Source: Amia ocellicauda (lineage: Eukaryota > Chordata > Actinopteri > Amiiformes > Amiidae). From it: DNA of 64,000 nucleotides. This document shows positions 1-11,467 of this stretch, in pieces. Position numbers and translations under genes: made by a program. The notes below the pieces were generated by a model that saw nothing but the letters and a program-made list of their open reading frames with translations, had not been told where the DNA came from and made no database searches. Where the stretch lies: the NCBI RefSeq assembly GCF_036373705.1, contig NC_089866.1, positions 5,878,001-5,942,000 on the forward strand, given 5' to 3'. Every line of letters starts with the position of its first letter. Position 1 is the first letter of the stretch.

Positions 1-3000
1 CTGTGAAATGTTGAAAAAAATAAAAAATAAACAAAAAGTTCATTTACATCTGGGTCAGCGTTTTCTGTGTTGACTTTTACTGACCTAACCTTCGATGTCT
101 CCCTCCCGCCCCCCGCCTCCCCCGTGTGCTGCCATAACTGCCATATTTTTCTGTTAATGGTCTAATAAAAAACATTTTGATTGGGTTTCACATTTAAGAT
201 ACTCACCGAACTCAACGAGGGAGACCTACATAAGAATATATATTTTTTCCCTAGGATTTATACTATATAATATATATAATAGTACCTGTGTTTGGAGTAA
301 AACATAAACAGAGTAATCAGATAATGATGTAATCTACACAATCAACAGGGGATTGTATTTCTGGCTGTTCCTTGCTCTGATGACTGACCTCATTTCTTGT
401 AAAACCGAAGAGACATCTATATCGTCTTTTTACGATATCCACGAGATATGAGAACCATCAGTTGAAAATAACAGTAAACCTACTTCTAACAGACGAGCTT
501 ACGAGAAAGCTAGAGAACTTAAAGATTGCGTAAAAGCTTAATAATTATCAAATGTATTAATAATTAGGTAGTGGAACCAACAAACCTTTGGACATCAGAG
601 AAGGAGGTATTATTTCATTTTCAGGAAAGGTTTATGTTTTGAGTCTTGTGTTATTGTGATTGCACACTATAAATTATATGTTTTTCTATGTTTTTCACAC
701 ACAAAGGGTTTTAATTGTCGCCATTGGACTGAACCAATTCCATTCATGAATGTAATAAGTTAAACGTGAGTCTAAAACATTCCTATTGTGATGCATCTAT
801 ATTAGTGAATGCCCAATTGACCTGAGGGACTTATATATATATAAAATGTCTTCATTATAACATTATGAGTGCCTGAAGCAGACAGTGCTGTAAAAGATTA
901 AAGAGTTGGGTGCCAAACACAAGGCTAATGGAAACCAACTCCCAGCTATTTTCACAGGCAGTTCAGTTCTGCTGTTCTGTTTTTTGTTCTGTAAAAAGGA
1001 CAGATCCACTGCTTTGTTGTACATGTAGGAGTTAGTGTATTAACCCCAGAGGATATTTATAAAAAGCTTTGTTCTGAAGCCACAAAAGGCTCTGGTGTTT
1101 CATTTTAACAAGAGAAAACTTGGCACATTTGTCAGCGCTTTGTAAATAGCACTGAAAGACACACACACACCTGCCCCCACACACATAATACACATTTTAA
1201 TTAGCAAATTTGGCCATCTTATTGGCTCTGCAAGTCCTCATAAATTGGCTGTGTGTCAGTGTACAGAGATGGTAAGGATCCCCACAAAGTGTTTGCTGAT
1301 TGCAGGTCACACATAATACAGTTACATAACATCCCAAAGCGTGGATGCAGCAACGAGCAGGGGCTGTAAAGGAATAAGCAGGTGAATTAATTAGGACACA
1401 TCATATAATAAATTTGGGTCAGGAAGGATTAGGAGGCCAAGAGGTGATAATACAAGCTGCGCACAGGAAAGACAGAAAGGGAAAATATCAACTCATAGGA
1501 GGTGTTAGTGTTCACACCGCTATGAGTTCTGTTATATTCCGTCTCTGATTTGATGCAGTACTTTTTTTATTGTTCTATTATAATTTCAACTGATTGCCAA
1601 CATGTGTAACATACTAGACTGAACTGAAAGTTGTCAACTGGTTGGACAAGTTTACCCAGAACTCAAAAATATTATAACTGATGACAGCGCAAACCTCTGC
1701 TCCTGTCCGAAGCTCACTGGAACCTTGTATGGGACTTTGACACTTACCAAATTACTTGGAGAAAAGGGAAAATGCCAAAAATGAATACAGAACTAGTCAA
1801 CAGTGTATTCCCCATTACCAAATACAGTATTTTCTACTATGCACTGGTATTTCCAAGAACAATGTAGGACGTTGAAATGTAAAATCTGAGCAGCAGCCAA
1901 GATTGAGAACATATAAGCACTGCAACTGAAGACCTTTACCTTCAGGATTGAGAGCACAGGAGCTAGAACAGACGGAAGAGAAATTGAGACACACATCAGC
2001 ACAAGAAAAGAAAAGATAAAGAAAAACTTGCTCAGTCATCAGACAGTTCAATACTAGTGACTGCTGTCTGAATCCGTCTCACGGACAGGAGAATCCATGC
2101 AAAGCAAGACAAAAAATAGAAGCAATTATCTATGCAGGTCAAGGGTTGAAAAACATTAGCTGAAAGAAAAATGATTAGTGAATAGGTAGTAAATAGCTAA
2201 TGTGACCTGTCACCAAACCAATAATGCTGCTGCACAACACTTTAGATACAGTTTTCTACGCTCTCCTATTTATGCTGCGTGGTTTGGTGGTTTGGCAGTG
2301 TGAATTATTGTAGCACATTCATCAGAATGAGCAGCAAGGGTTAAGAGTACGTGAAGGATATTTAATGTGTGTGTCTTTTATATGCTTCCATACAACACAA
2401 CCTCACTTATACAAACTCAGTATAATAATCAGATAGACGCTTAGAGACAGAGAGCTGCAACTGACAGCATTTCAAACAGATAAATTAAATGTCTGCAGCA
2501 GACTTTTACCCTGCTGTGTGTCTTTGCATCACTGCAAAATCCACTTACGCAGGTCTGTGACGTCCACATTGGTCTTCAGTCTGTAGACAAAGAGCGGGCA
2601 GAGCCAATAAAATAATAAGCTCCCGGTTCCCTGCCACTATAAGTGTAACAAATCAAACAGGATTCAAATCAATATATATATAGCTATGAAGGCCTCCTGT
2701 CAGGATGGTTTTTCCTAACATTTAAACCCTTTAAACAAACAGGTATGCATATCACTGAATGTATTTGTATCTAGCTGAATATTTTAAATACAAATTAAAT
2801 TCCACTTCAAAATTGTATAGCCCAAGGTGGTCTCTCCTGTGTTTTTGAGGCACAGAGGAGGCGAATTGATTATACATTTTTAATTGAGTAGAATTACATA
2901 TTTTAGCTCTCTTTAATTACAACATTTAAAGCCATTAGCTAAAAAGCCAGTTGTTCTGCAGCAGCTTTGTTTCTCACATTTTTGTGTCACTGTGCACAAT

Positions 3001-3576
3001 TCGTAAGACAATTGTGACTCATTCGAAGAGTGTTTTCTGTGGATGCAAACACAAAAGGGTGTTTTGCGAATGCCTGACGAATAATAGGTCAGGAATACGT
3101 CATTCTCTTAAGAAATCCCCACAGGATCACGTAAGGCAAGGGTATTTTAATTAAATAAATGATAGGGGGGAAATATCAGGCAGTTACTGTCGAGCATTCA
3201 TCAATTATGATCTCCTAGTCACTTCTGCAGAAATGTGCTATAATTTAGTTTTCACTGCAATCGGTTACTAAGCAGGAACAATTTCTGTAACACAGATTTA
3301 TCATAAAGGATCACATTTATGACAGCATATCCCTTTACATCCATTGCAGGCAATTTTAACATTTCTTTAAATGCATACATAACATAACCTCCCTTGTAAA
3401 TGCCACCTGAATTCTGAGGTGGAGATAATGTGGTGTGTATTACTCATGTATTCAGACCATGAGGCATACAGTCAATGTCCTATTTTAACCTGCACTTTCC
3501 AATCATTTGCACACTATATTATATACAATCATTGTGAAGCTGACAATTTTTTGTTATCCAATTGGCTTCAAAACAA
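1..3576. other. AT-rich intergenic DNA, no supported gene
   Basis: No coding exon can be supported here. An AATAAA at 164-169 (+) could be the polyadenylation signal of a gene lying to the left; human synteny would put NT5M there, but nothing in the sequence confirms it. A short minus-strand segment at 2549-2580 has strong splice-site flanks and is treated as a finding. The rest is AT-rich with short simple repeats. Confidence 0.5.
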
Positions 3577-3635
3577 CCTATATCGATCCATTGCTGGACA
3601 AAGGCCTCCCCATAGTCTTTCCACCTGCTTCGATC
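3577..3635 (-). repeat. RTE-like LINE remnant (C-terminal tail of ORF)
   Basis: The minus strand reads DRSRWKDYGEAFVQQWIDIG without a break. This looks like the extreme C-terminal tail of RTE-class non-LTR retrotransposon polyproteins, where a D-R-x-x-W-K...EA motif precedes the stop. No reverse transcriptase or endonuclease sequence is recognisable nearby, so this is an old fragment. The class assignment rests on remembered motif similarity only. Confidence 0.4.
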
Positions 3636-3993
3636 TATAGCTTACCTTTTCCATGTCTCAGCTGCAAAGTATATATTTAATTTTAAAAAACATTTATCTT
3701 AGATCATTTGCAGCGTATGTCTGGGGAATCATGACATGACAGACATCAGTTCAAATAGATTTTATATAAATTACAATCTTTGGTATTAAAGAGCAGCAAG
3801 GATGTGGACTGTGAGTAATGCTGGCATCAAGGTAAAATATATATATTATCAAAGATGAAAGGTAGAACTACAGAGTGCAGAAAGAGCGCAACAAAACGTA
3901 AGCAAAATTTCTATATGCAAGAGATGAGAGCGCCCTGAGGCAGAAAGCTGGACAGCACTTGGAAATTCAATGAGTGTGAAACCCATGTGCACG

Positions 3994-3997
<4 letters not shown>

Positions 3998-4024
<27 letters not shown>
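3998..4024. repeat. (TA)n microsatellite
   Basis: Uninterrupted TA dinucleotides, visible directly. Confidence 0.9.
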
Positions 4025-4029
<5 letters not shown>

Positions 4030-4559
4030 GGTCAAAAAGCCTTTGAAGCATTTGAAGGCACGTTGTGTGTGAAGCTGAACTGGCAGACTACATTTTTAAA
4101 ATGTCGGCCTGTCTCCTGTCTCCTGTCTCCTGGCATCTGTAGGGCAACACTAATGCTCTCTGATCTATACGGCACTAAATAATATCAAAGAATATGCCAA
4201 TTCACTTCTCTGTTTCTCTCTTTTGAATGCTAAACAAAAGAATAACATAAATAATCTTTAAGGAGAAAGCTTTGAGAACTCAGAAGCATATACCTTCAAG
4301 TTGTTGTTGTCATAATCGAGTTAGCTATAAATATTATTATGGACTTCAATGAGTACAAGTAAATAGGCAATGAATCATTAATCTAGAGACAAATGTATAC
4401 AGTAGTTAGCAAGAGATACAGTTTCCCATAATTGCATCATAATAAGTTATTTATTATTGAAGCAATTGTTTTAATAATTTTGTGTAGCCCTCTTTCACAT
4501 GTACACCTGGATGCTTCGTGATAATTCTGGGTCATAGGTTTGGTTTCACGCATGCTGGG

Positions 4560-4653
4560 TCTGCTGGATCCTACTGACTCAACACATGCGTGCGTTGATG
4601 ACGTCATCTCTGCGCGACGCGTTGCCGCCGTCGGGACCCTGAGCGACGCGGAC
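4560..4653 (+). promoter_or_regulatory. med9: CpG-rich med9 promoter / 5' UTR
   Basis: CpG density rises sharply between about 4590 and 4660 against CpG-poor surroundings, right before the med9 start codon, as for a TATA-less housekeeping promoter. No TATA box is visible. The transcription start cannot be placed. If it lies upstream of 4552, the in-frame ATG there could be used. Confidence 0.5.
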
Positions 4654-5715
4654 ATGGCGGCGGTGCAGCCGAAGCAGGAGTCAGAAGATGAGGACAGTTC
4701 TCTACTTCCACTGGTCCATGACATCATCAAGTGGTAAAGAACCTGTTTAGGGCACTTTGAATCCATGTCCCTTCCGCACTTTTCCATTTACGCCACATGC
4801 TAAAGGATTCATTGCAACGAAGACAAACACAATAGCGTACTGACATGTACAGACGTAATTCAGTGCTTATTTCTTTTACAGCTGTATAAACACAGAAATA
4901 ACTGCGATATGACCAAGAATACATCTCAGATGAACGATCAAGATGATTATTTTAATTTCATTTTTTTAACTGTGCTCTTAATATTGTAGATTCCCTTCCC
5001 ATCTAAACCATGCATTCAGACTAGTAACGTTGTTTTTATCCCGTGTCCACTGTCATTGACGTATTTCTGTAAACAATGCATTCAAAGTTGATTTTATTCG
5101 TCGTTATATCCCTCTTATTATTATATTAGATATCATACTATGTGGTTAAATGTACATTGCCCAGATAGTTTTGGTAGCTAGTATATATGCCCATAACTAT
5201 TTGTATTCCTTTAAATGTCTATGTCTGGTGCTTTTATATACGAGTGCACTTAAGTTTAAAACATTGCACACACACAATGATCTGCCTGTATAGTAGTACA
5301 GATGTGAATAACTCAGATTTTAAAGTCTTAAAGTGAGCTTCATCTATGCCAGCACAGAGACTTCCCCCCCCGGAGTTGTTGATGATAAAAGTTAAAATGT
5401 TATAATCGCCCTGATTTTTGTTTATTTAGTAACACACCATTATGGAAGGTGATCTCTAACTTTGTTCCCTTCTTCTCACTTTCCCCCCTTATCTGTAGCA
5501 TGGACAAGGACAGTCAGGATGTCCACCAGGAGCTCACCAAGCTAAAGACCAAGATCCAGGAGGCCAGGGAGCAGATCGTGGGCATGCCTGGCATCGCGAT
5601 GAGCCCCGAGCAGCAGCAACAGCAGCTGCACAACCTGCGAGAGCAGGTGCGCACCAAGAACCAGCTGCTGCAGAAGTACAAGAGCCTGTGCATGTTCGAC
5701 ATCCCCAAAGCTTAG
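4654..5715 (+). CDS. med9: Mediator complex subunit 9 (two coding exons)
   Basis: MED9 is a small subunit of the Mediator middle module, which bridges transcription factors and RNA polymerase II in the nucleus. Coding exon 1 is 4654-4733 and coding exon 2 is 5499-5715. The intron starts GTAAAG and ends CTGTAG, and the split Cys codon (TG|C) joins the exons in phase. The product is 98 residues: an acidic N-terminus, the conserved [10 protein letters not shown] segment (about 18-27), then a charged Q-rich helical coiled coil holding [13 protein letters not shown] and [17 protein letters not shown] and ending FDIPKA. Human MED9 is longer (about 146 residues) because of a Pro-rich N-terminus missing here. 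I chose the 4654 ATG (G at -3, G at +4) inside the CpG-rich start. An in-frame ATG at 4552 would add 34 residues without resemblance to the human N-terminus. The downstream half matches human MED9 closely, so identity is firm. Confidence 0.95.
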
Positions 5716-6192
5716 AGGAGGATGCAGACTTCGGTGGGGGTTGTGCGTCAAGCTCCTCTCACAGACCGCAAGAAACTGACCGGTCCTGTCTGTAAATGAA
5801 ACGGACAACGTGAGAAGGGATGCAATTACGGTGATGTTTTTATGCCACAAAAAGCTACGTGGGCAGTGGAGGCCATTCTGTTTCTTGTAGTGCTTTATTT
5901 TGTTGTCAATATTTGAGAAGGAAAAGTGGCATAAAGCAGAAGTTTTTTGTTTGATTTGGTCAGCTTGTGAACGGTCAGTATTGGCTTCCCCCCTCCAACA
6001 ATCATGAACTTGTAGGATGTGTCTACAGTTAGCTGAGAGTATCTTTGCCTTAAATGACACTTCCTGCAGAATTAAAATGGATGCCATTGGTGGACGGACT
6101 GTAATGTAAATAGAGGTTGTTGGTATTTTTTGTGTGTGTGGATGTCGTTGGTTTTATACAGATACTTTTGTATTGATTAGAACACTTAGATC

Positions 6193-6198
6193 AATAAA
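6193..6198 (+). terminator. med9: med9 polyadenylation signal
   Basis: AATAAA lies about 480 bases after the med9 stop codon and is the first good signal on the + strand. It gives a 3' UTR of roughly 0.5 kb. Confidence 0.65.
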
Positions 6199-6854
6199 GG
6201 ACACTTGATGAAAATGTAATAAGTAATCTTGAAATGTACTTTCACACACGCGCACATTTAATGAGATAACAGGATATTCTTCTGCAGTTCTGACAATCTT
6301 TTTTCTGTTGCCTGTTACCATAAAATATAGAGAACTGTAAAAATGCAGTGGATTGAATTACTTAAGGATGACTTCCCCATATTAATACAACTTTAACTTC
6401 AACTTTCACCCATCCCCCTGCTTGAACATGAGAAAGATAATATATAAACAAAGACCCAGTTGTACAAAATAAAGGCTTTGTGACACGCACCACATATTTT
6501 ACATATTTAGGGAAAGTTTCTGGTGAAATTCCGTATTTGGACAATAACTTTCATAGAGAGCTGCATTGGCGTGGTGAAGAAGCCAATCGCTGGGCCTCTG
6601 TTCACTCCTTTTCTGGCACAGAATCTCTCCATCGCTTCTGAATCAGCCTGGTTGAGCTGCCGTGTGGGAGGAATTCCTCACCAACAATACCATTGCCTGG
6701 GTCTCGGGATTGGTGCTGGACATCTACCCTGCCTTCTTTATACCTTTTTTGCCCAGTCAAAACTCTGGACAATTGACATTCTCCCCATTCACTCTTAATA
6801 AGTCACCAATTTTTAGCCCGATACGACACAACTTGCACTTCTATACACACCACA
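6199..6854. other. Intergenic DNA between med9 and LINE tails
   Basis: About 650 bases without a supported gene. A segment at 6520-6800 is less AT-rich and open in two + frames, but neither frame matches a family I recognise and no splice-site pattern or start context supports coding. Confidence 0.4.
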
Positions 6855-8100
6855 ATACTGTTTATTAGTTTTAGTATTTTACATTTTCAAATAAAAACAT
6901 TCAAAATTGTAACGCTTATGATAATTTAATTTTTTTGAATTGTAAAATCAAATCTGTAAAATCTTAAAGTGAATCAAAATACAAAGTGAATTCTAAACAT
7001 GCATTAAAGCATAAAGCAATTCAATCTGTGCTTAAATTTGTCAAATTGCCAAAAACAACAAAAAATTAACAAAACAATGTAGTACATTGGATAATTAAAG
7101 GAAAATGCATCAGATAAATCAAAAACTAAACAAAACCATGAAAAGAACAAAACCAAAATAATCTGATGCATTAAAAAATATAAAAGTCAATGCATTAGAT
7201 AAACAAAACAAAACCATCAATCAGTCAAAACAACAACAACAAAAAAACAAGTGCATTTTAAAACAAGTCTTTCCATTAAAAAAAAATATTGTTAAAAGAC
7301 AAGTGAAAGCACATTGATTTATAGGTTTAAATGCACTTGGACTCGGGCTCCAGCAGGGGGAGTATCTGTCCCCGGAGGTGGGATCCTATCATGGGATCCT
7401 GAGCTCCCCCAGATCTTGGATTTTCCAGTTCCAGCTTCCTCCTTGCCCCTCTGATAGATCTCCAGATTGATGTGGTCTCTCACTAGGACCATGTGCCTCC
7501 GTGTGATCGTCTTTGTGTCCGACTCCTGCTTATTAAACAAGCAGGTGTTCGTCCCTCCCACAGGGCCTGTTTCACCGTGCATACGACACTCCACCAGCAC
7601 CTCAGAGTTGTAGTTGTCAGTCCTCTGTCCGGTCCATACAGGATCTGCTGGGCGGTCATCTGCGCAGGAACGGCAAACCTGTGGAGGAATGGACAAAACA
7701 AGAGCCAAACCCTGCAAGGGAAGGGCATTCCTTAAAAATGTGAGCCTCTGTCTCCCTTCCCAGGCAGCCCTTGTAGGGGCAGGTGTCAAACAGGGCCAGG
7801 CCCCTTCTGTACATGAACACTCGAGTGGGGAGACACCGACTCACGGCCATCCAGGAGACATATTTCTGCCTCAGCCTGCCGGAAACCTCACTTTCCGGCA
7901 GGTTTCGGGAGGGAAGTCTTCTACTGTGCTGGTCTCCTGGGTAGATCTCATCTGACTACAGATGGTCTTGTAGTCTTGTGGAGGCCTACTTCGAGTGCGA
8001 CGGCTCGGAGCGCCCTGTAGAACAGCGGGGGCCCACGAGTGCGGCCTGGTGTTGTCCATGGCGCAGAGGCAGAGTGGTCTCAGGCTGCCGGCAAAGTAAA
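6855..8100 (-). mobile_element. 5'-truncated Tx1/L1-like LINE tail, copy A
   Basis: Minus-strand 3' end of a non-LTR retrotransposon: a decayed ORF2 C-terminus (about 8093 down to 7319) followed by an A/T-rich 3' UTR to about 6855. Reading-frame pieces include MDNTRPHSW, TICSQMRSTQETS, EDFPPETC, the CX4CX7HX4C zinc-knuckle region and YGPDRGL, each also present in copy B. The frame is broken several times, and a stretch present in copy B after PPETC is deleted here. It stops abruptly at about 8100 where copy B's 3' end begins. The + strand at 7350-7362 carries a CTCF-like CCAGCAGGGGGAG, shared with copy B. Confidence 0.75.
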
Positions 8101-9475
8101 ATACTGTTTTATTGTGTATAGTATTTTACAAAAAAAAAAAAAACGATTCAAATTTTTAATACTTATGATTAAAAACTTTTAAAATCAATTCTTAAAATCA
8201 CTTAAAATTTTTAAAATCTTTGTGATTTAACAAAATTAAGAACAAAAAAAACTTAACTTTAAATAAACATGTGCACAAAACAACAAAACAAACGTGATTA
8301 AAGCAAAACTGCTCACCAACATAAAAGTCAAATACATTGAAAATAACTGAAAATGCATTAGACAAAATAAAGAAACAATTAAAAAGGTAAAAATAAAAAA
8401 CAAACAAAAAAGGTCCAATGCATTTAAAATTAAATCCAAAACGGACAATGTATTTGACAAAAAAATATAACAAAACTAAACCAACAAACCCCTAAACAAT
8501 TAGTGATTTAAAAACAACTAAATCTTTAAAAACAGTTAAGATTCATTTTAAAAGTCATTTTAAAAACAATCATCCATAAAATGGTTAAAAGATCTTGGAC
8601 TCGGACTCCAGCAGGGGGAGATGACCGTCCCCGGAGGTGGGTCCCATCATGGGATCCTGAGCTCCCCCAGATCTTGTATGTGCCAGTTCTTATAGGCTTC
8701 CTCCTTGCCCCTCTGATGGACCTCCAGATTGACGTAGTCCTTCACGAGCACCATGCCCCTCCGCGCGATGACAATCGGGTCCAGCTCCTGCTTATTGAAT
8801 AGACAGATGTTCCATCCCTCCCACAGGGCCTGCTTCACTGCGCAGACGACACGCCACCAGCACCTCAGGGTGGAAGATGTTAGTCCCCTGGCAGGACCGT
8901 ATAAGATCTGCTGGGCGTTTGCCCGCGCAGGAACGGCAAACCTGTGGAGGAACGGAGAAAACAGGAGCCAGACCCTGTAGGCGGAGGGGCACTCTCTAAA
9001 GATGTGAGCCTCTGTCTCCTTCCCCAGGCAACCCTTATAGGGGCAGGTGTCATAAGGAGCTATGCCCCTTCTGTGCATGAACACTCGGGTGGGGAGACAC
9101 CGACTCACAGCCATCCAGGAGACATCTTTCTGCGTATTCGTGAGGCAAACGTGCGTAGCGTTAGCCCAGATAAACCGGCAGGTTTCGGGAGGGAAATCTT
9201 CTATCCGGCTGGTCTCCTGGGTAGATCTCATCTGGCTACAGATGGTCTTATAATCCCAGGAGGCCAGCACAACTTTATGGAGGCCTACTTCGAGCGCAAA
9301 GGCTCGGAGCGCCCTGTAGAACGGCGGGGGATCCCACGAGTGCGGCCTGGTGTTATCCATGGCGCAGAGGCCGAATGGTCTCAGGCTGCCGGCAAAGTAA
9401 AAGCGGTTCATATTCACACCACCATATACTGCATATCGCGCTGCCAGGCACAGGACTGACTGCGAGTTTTACCCT
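8101..9475 (-). mobile_element. 5'-truncated Tx1/L1-like LINE tail, copy B
   Basis: A second copy of the same element lies immediately beside copy A in the same orientation. It has a long A/T-rich 3' UTR (8101-8640) and the C-terminal part of ORF2 (8647 to about 9470). Its 3' end shares with copy A the pattern of ATACTGTTT followed by AGTATTTTAC. Reverse transcriptase and endonuclease domains are absent, so it cannot move by itself. The 5' edge is judged from loss of LINE-like reading frame near 9475 and is approximate. Confidence 0.75.
8647..9417 (-). pseudogene. LINE ORF2 C-terminal fragment with CCHC motif
   Basis: An open stretch of 256 codons ends in TGA at 8647-8649. It holds a zinc-knuckle-like CX4CX7HX4C within CPYKGC...ETEAH...REC, followed by VWLLFSPFLHRF, typical of the post-reverse-transcriptase tail of Tx1/L1-clade LINEs. 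The frame continues upstream past 9417, through CLAARYAVYGG, to a stop near 9470, so this is a fragment and not a gene with its own start. The degraded sister copy at 7319-8093 shows it is repeat-derived. Confidence 0.75.
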
Positions 9476-9984
9476 GTCCCTGCCGTGGGCCTCACACTGA
9501 GGGGTGACTGAGGGGTGTTTTTCATTGTTACTGATAGTTTCAGAAACGAAAGACGGATGTTGACGTTTATAACTCGTTTTAAATCACCCTCCAGAGTTCA
9601 GTTTCTTTTCCAATCACTTGAGACTCCTGCCAAATAAGGTACAGTAACAGTTGTCACACTTACTGCCAAGCAAGGGAAACAGACACTGTGTCACCTCAGT
9701 GCTCTTGTGATATATGTGATATTGATTTACTGAATTATTAACATGCATTCCAACTAAATCCATAAAAACGACGCTGTCCGCATTGTTCTCATGTCCTCTC
9801 TGTGTTTAATTAGGATAACAGTGTTGAACACACAGGTGTTGCAAACGTGTCATTGTTGTCCTGTACTTTGACAAGGCACAGCACGGTTCGTTATGGCTTT
9901 GAAGGTGTGGTGGTAAAGGTCACTACTGTTTTTGACTGACACTGGTATTTAAAGCATGTGTCCAAGAATGCCCCTTCGGAATAT
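9476..9984. other. Intergenic DNA, nothing recognised
   Basis: About 500 bases of AT-rich sequence between the LINE tail and a CpG-rich patch. No exon, RNA gene or repeat was recognised. Confidence 0.4.
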
Positions 9985-10200
9985 AGTAGAGAATTGGTCG
10001 CGTTCTTGTTGCGCACATGTCCGCAGTTCTGCGCAGATCTGCAGAATCCCACCCATCCCATTGGTGGGGCGGCGCAGACCCGCGCACAACCGCGTCTCTG
10101 CCGCTGTGCGCAGCCTGCGATGGGGGCACTGTACCCAGCCTTGCACCCCTTGCCCGCCGGGTTAGCCTCCGGCTCGCCGCGGCTCTGTGGGTGAATAATT
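9985..10200. promoter_or_regulatory. Orphan CpG-rich patch with CCAAT box
   Basis: A sharply bounded G+C and CpG-rich block in AT-rich surroundings. It contains ATTGG (inverted CCAAT) followed by GGGGCGGCG at about 10059-10075 and many CGCG/GCGC steps. Several overlapping frames are open on both strands, as expected from few AT-rich stop codons; none has a recognisable protein. It could be a promoter for an unrecognised transcript or a distal element for rasd1, whose 3' end lies about 0.8 kb to the right. Confidence 0.4.
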
Positions 10201-10959
10201 GAACCAGGTGCGTAAGGAAATTATAAGCAGGGAAATATGAATGTTGGTTCCCACGGACTTATAAACCAGTTCAGCAATATAATAAATCTGTGATGGGATG
10301 AAATCGTACGTAGCTGGCATGTGTGTATTTGCGCTATAAAAACATGAATTTAATTGTACTTTATTATGCTTATGAATATTATTAATTATGATGATGATGA
10401 GGATTATTAATCATCGTTATTATTATTAGTAGTAGTAATCAACATTATGGCTAACCAATAGGTTTTTATTTTAAAATCTCTGACTTTAGATTCGTGCCCC
10501 TCATGCTGCATTACTCACAATAGAAAGCAATAGCTCCTTATTCTGACCACTTAAGGCTTAAAATAATATCTCTCAGGTGTTTAATCATGCATTCAGTCAC
10601 CAATGCTCTCTTTGGTTATATTGTGTATGTCACTTTTTCTAAAGGTGTATTCTACATTGATGCACAGGATATGAGGTTAAAGTGAAATAACACTGAAGCT
10701 CACACAAGTTTATAAATAGATTAAATTATACAATAAAACAAATGTATACATTTTTATGCCCATTGGTTAATGTATTCCTAAATGTGTAACAAATGTTATT
10801 GATTTGCTATATTTTATTAATCAACTTTGTTACTCTGTTCATACGAGACATTAACCGAGTAAATAAGAACGTAAGATCAGTATGTAGGCCTGAAAGAGTA
10901 CACCTCAAAACATTTGCAAGAATAAGGAGAGGAAAAGATGTCAAAGTAGTTTTATGCAT

Positions 10960-10965
10960 TTTATT
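10960..10965 (-). terminator. rasd1: rasd1 candidate polyadenylation signal
   Basis: TTTATT on the + strand is AATAAA on the minus strand, about 500 bases downstream of the rasd1 stop. It gives a 3' UTR (about 10940-11467) of plausible size. Confidence 0.5.
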
Positions 10966-11467
10966 TTTTCATATATAAAATGACTCACATACAAGAATAA
11001 ATAACAAACGTTGGCAAAATTTGTTCTCGTTGCAACAAACATTCAAGTGCTGTTTTCTGTTATAAAACATTTATAACAAATTGTAAACAATGTATAGTTC
11101 CGCATTGCACGCCACCCTGAAGTTTTGCTTTCACCCTTTACTAAGGTAGATTTCAAATGAAGGCAATTTTACAGCATGTTATTCAAGAGACATCTCTCTT
11201 GGGTCACGTCACATCACATCAGCGCCCTGACACTTATGGGCAAAAAAAGTGTTTTGTACAACAAAGTCCTGCAAACATAACCTGCGCCTCAAGGTCTGTT
11301 GAAGTCCCACGGTCCAGGCCAGTTCAACGCCGAGAAAAGTGCCCTTCTGCCGGGCTTTGAATCTCTGAACCCCGGTGAGCAGAGCAAGCTTTCTCGGATT
11401 TCAACCTTCAGCGCCACAACTGTGACATCCTTGGTCTCGGATTCTCCTGTGTGTCTGTGTCCAGTCC

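Noticed and set aside
4540..4653. Extended med9 N-terminus from upstream codons
   Set aside because: The frame begins with TTG; the ATG at 4552 is possible but gives residues unlike any MED9 I know, and CpG density places the likely transcription start near or after it.
8647..9417. 256-codon frame as a host gene
   Set aside because: It is the C-terminal tail of a LINE ORF2: zinc-knuckle motif, a degraded sister copy next door, no own start, A/T-rich LINE 3' UTR behind it.
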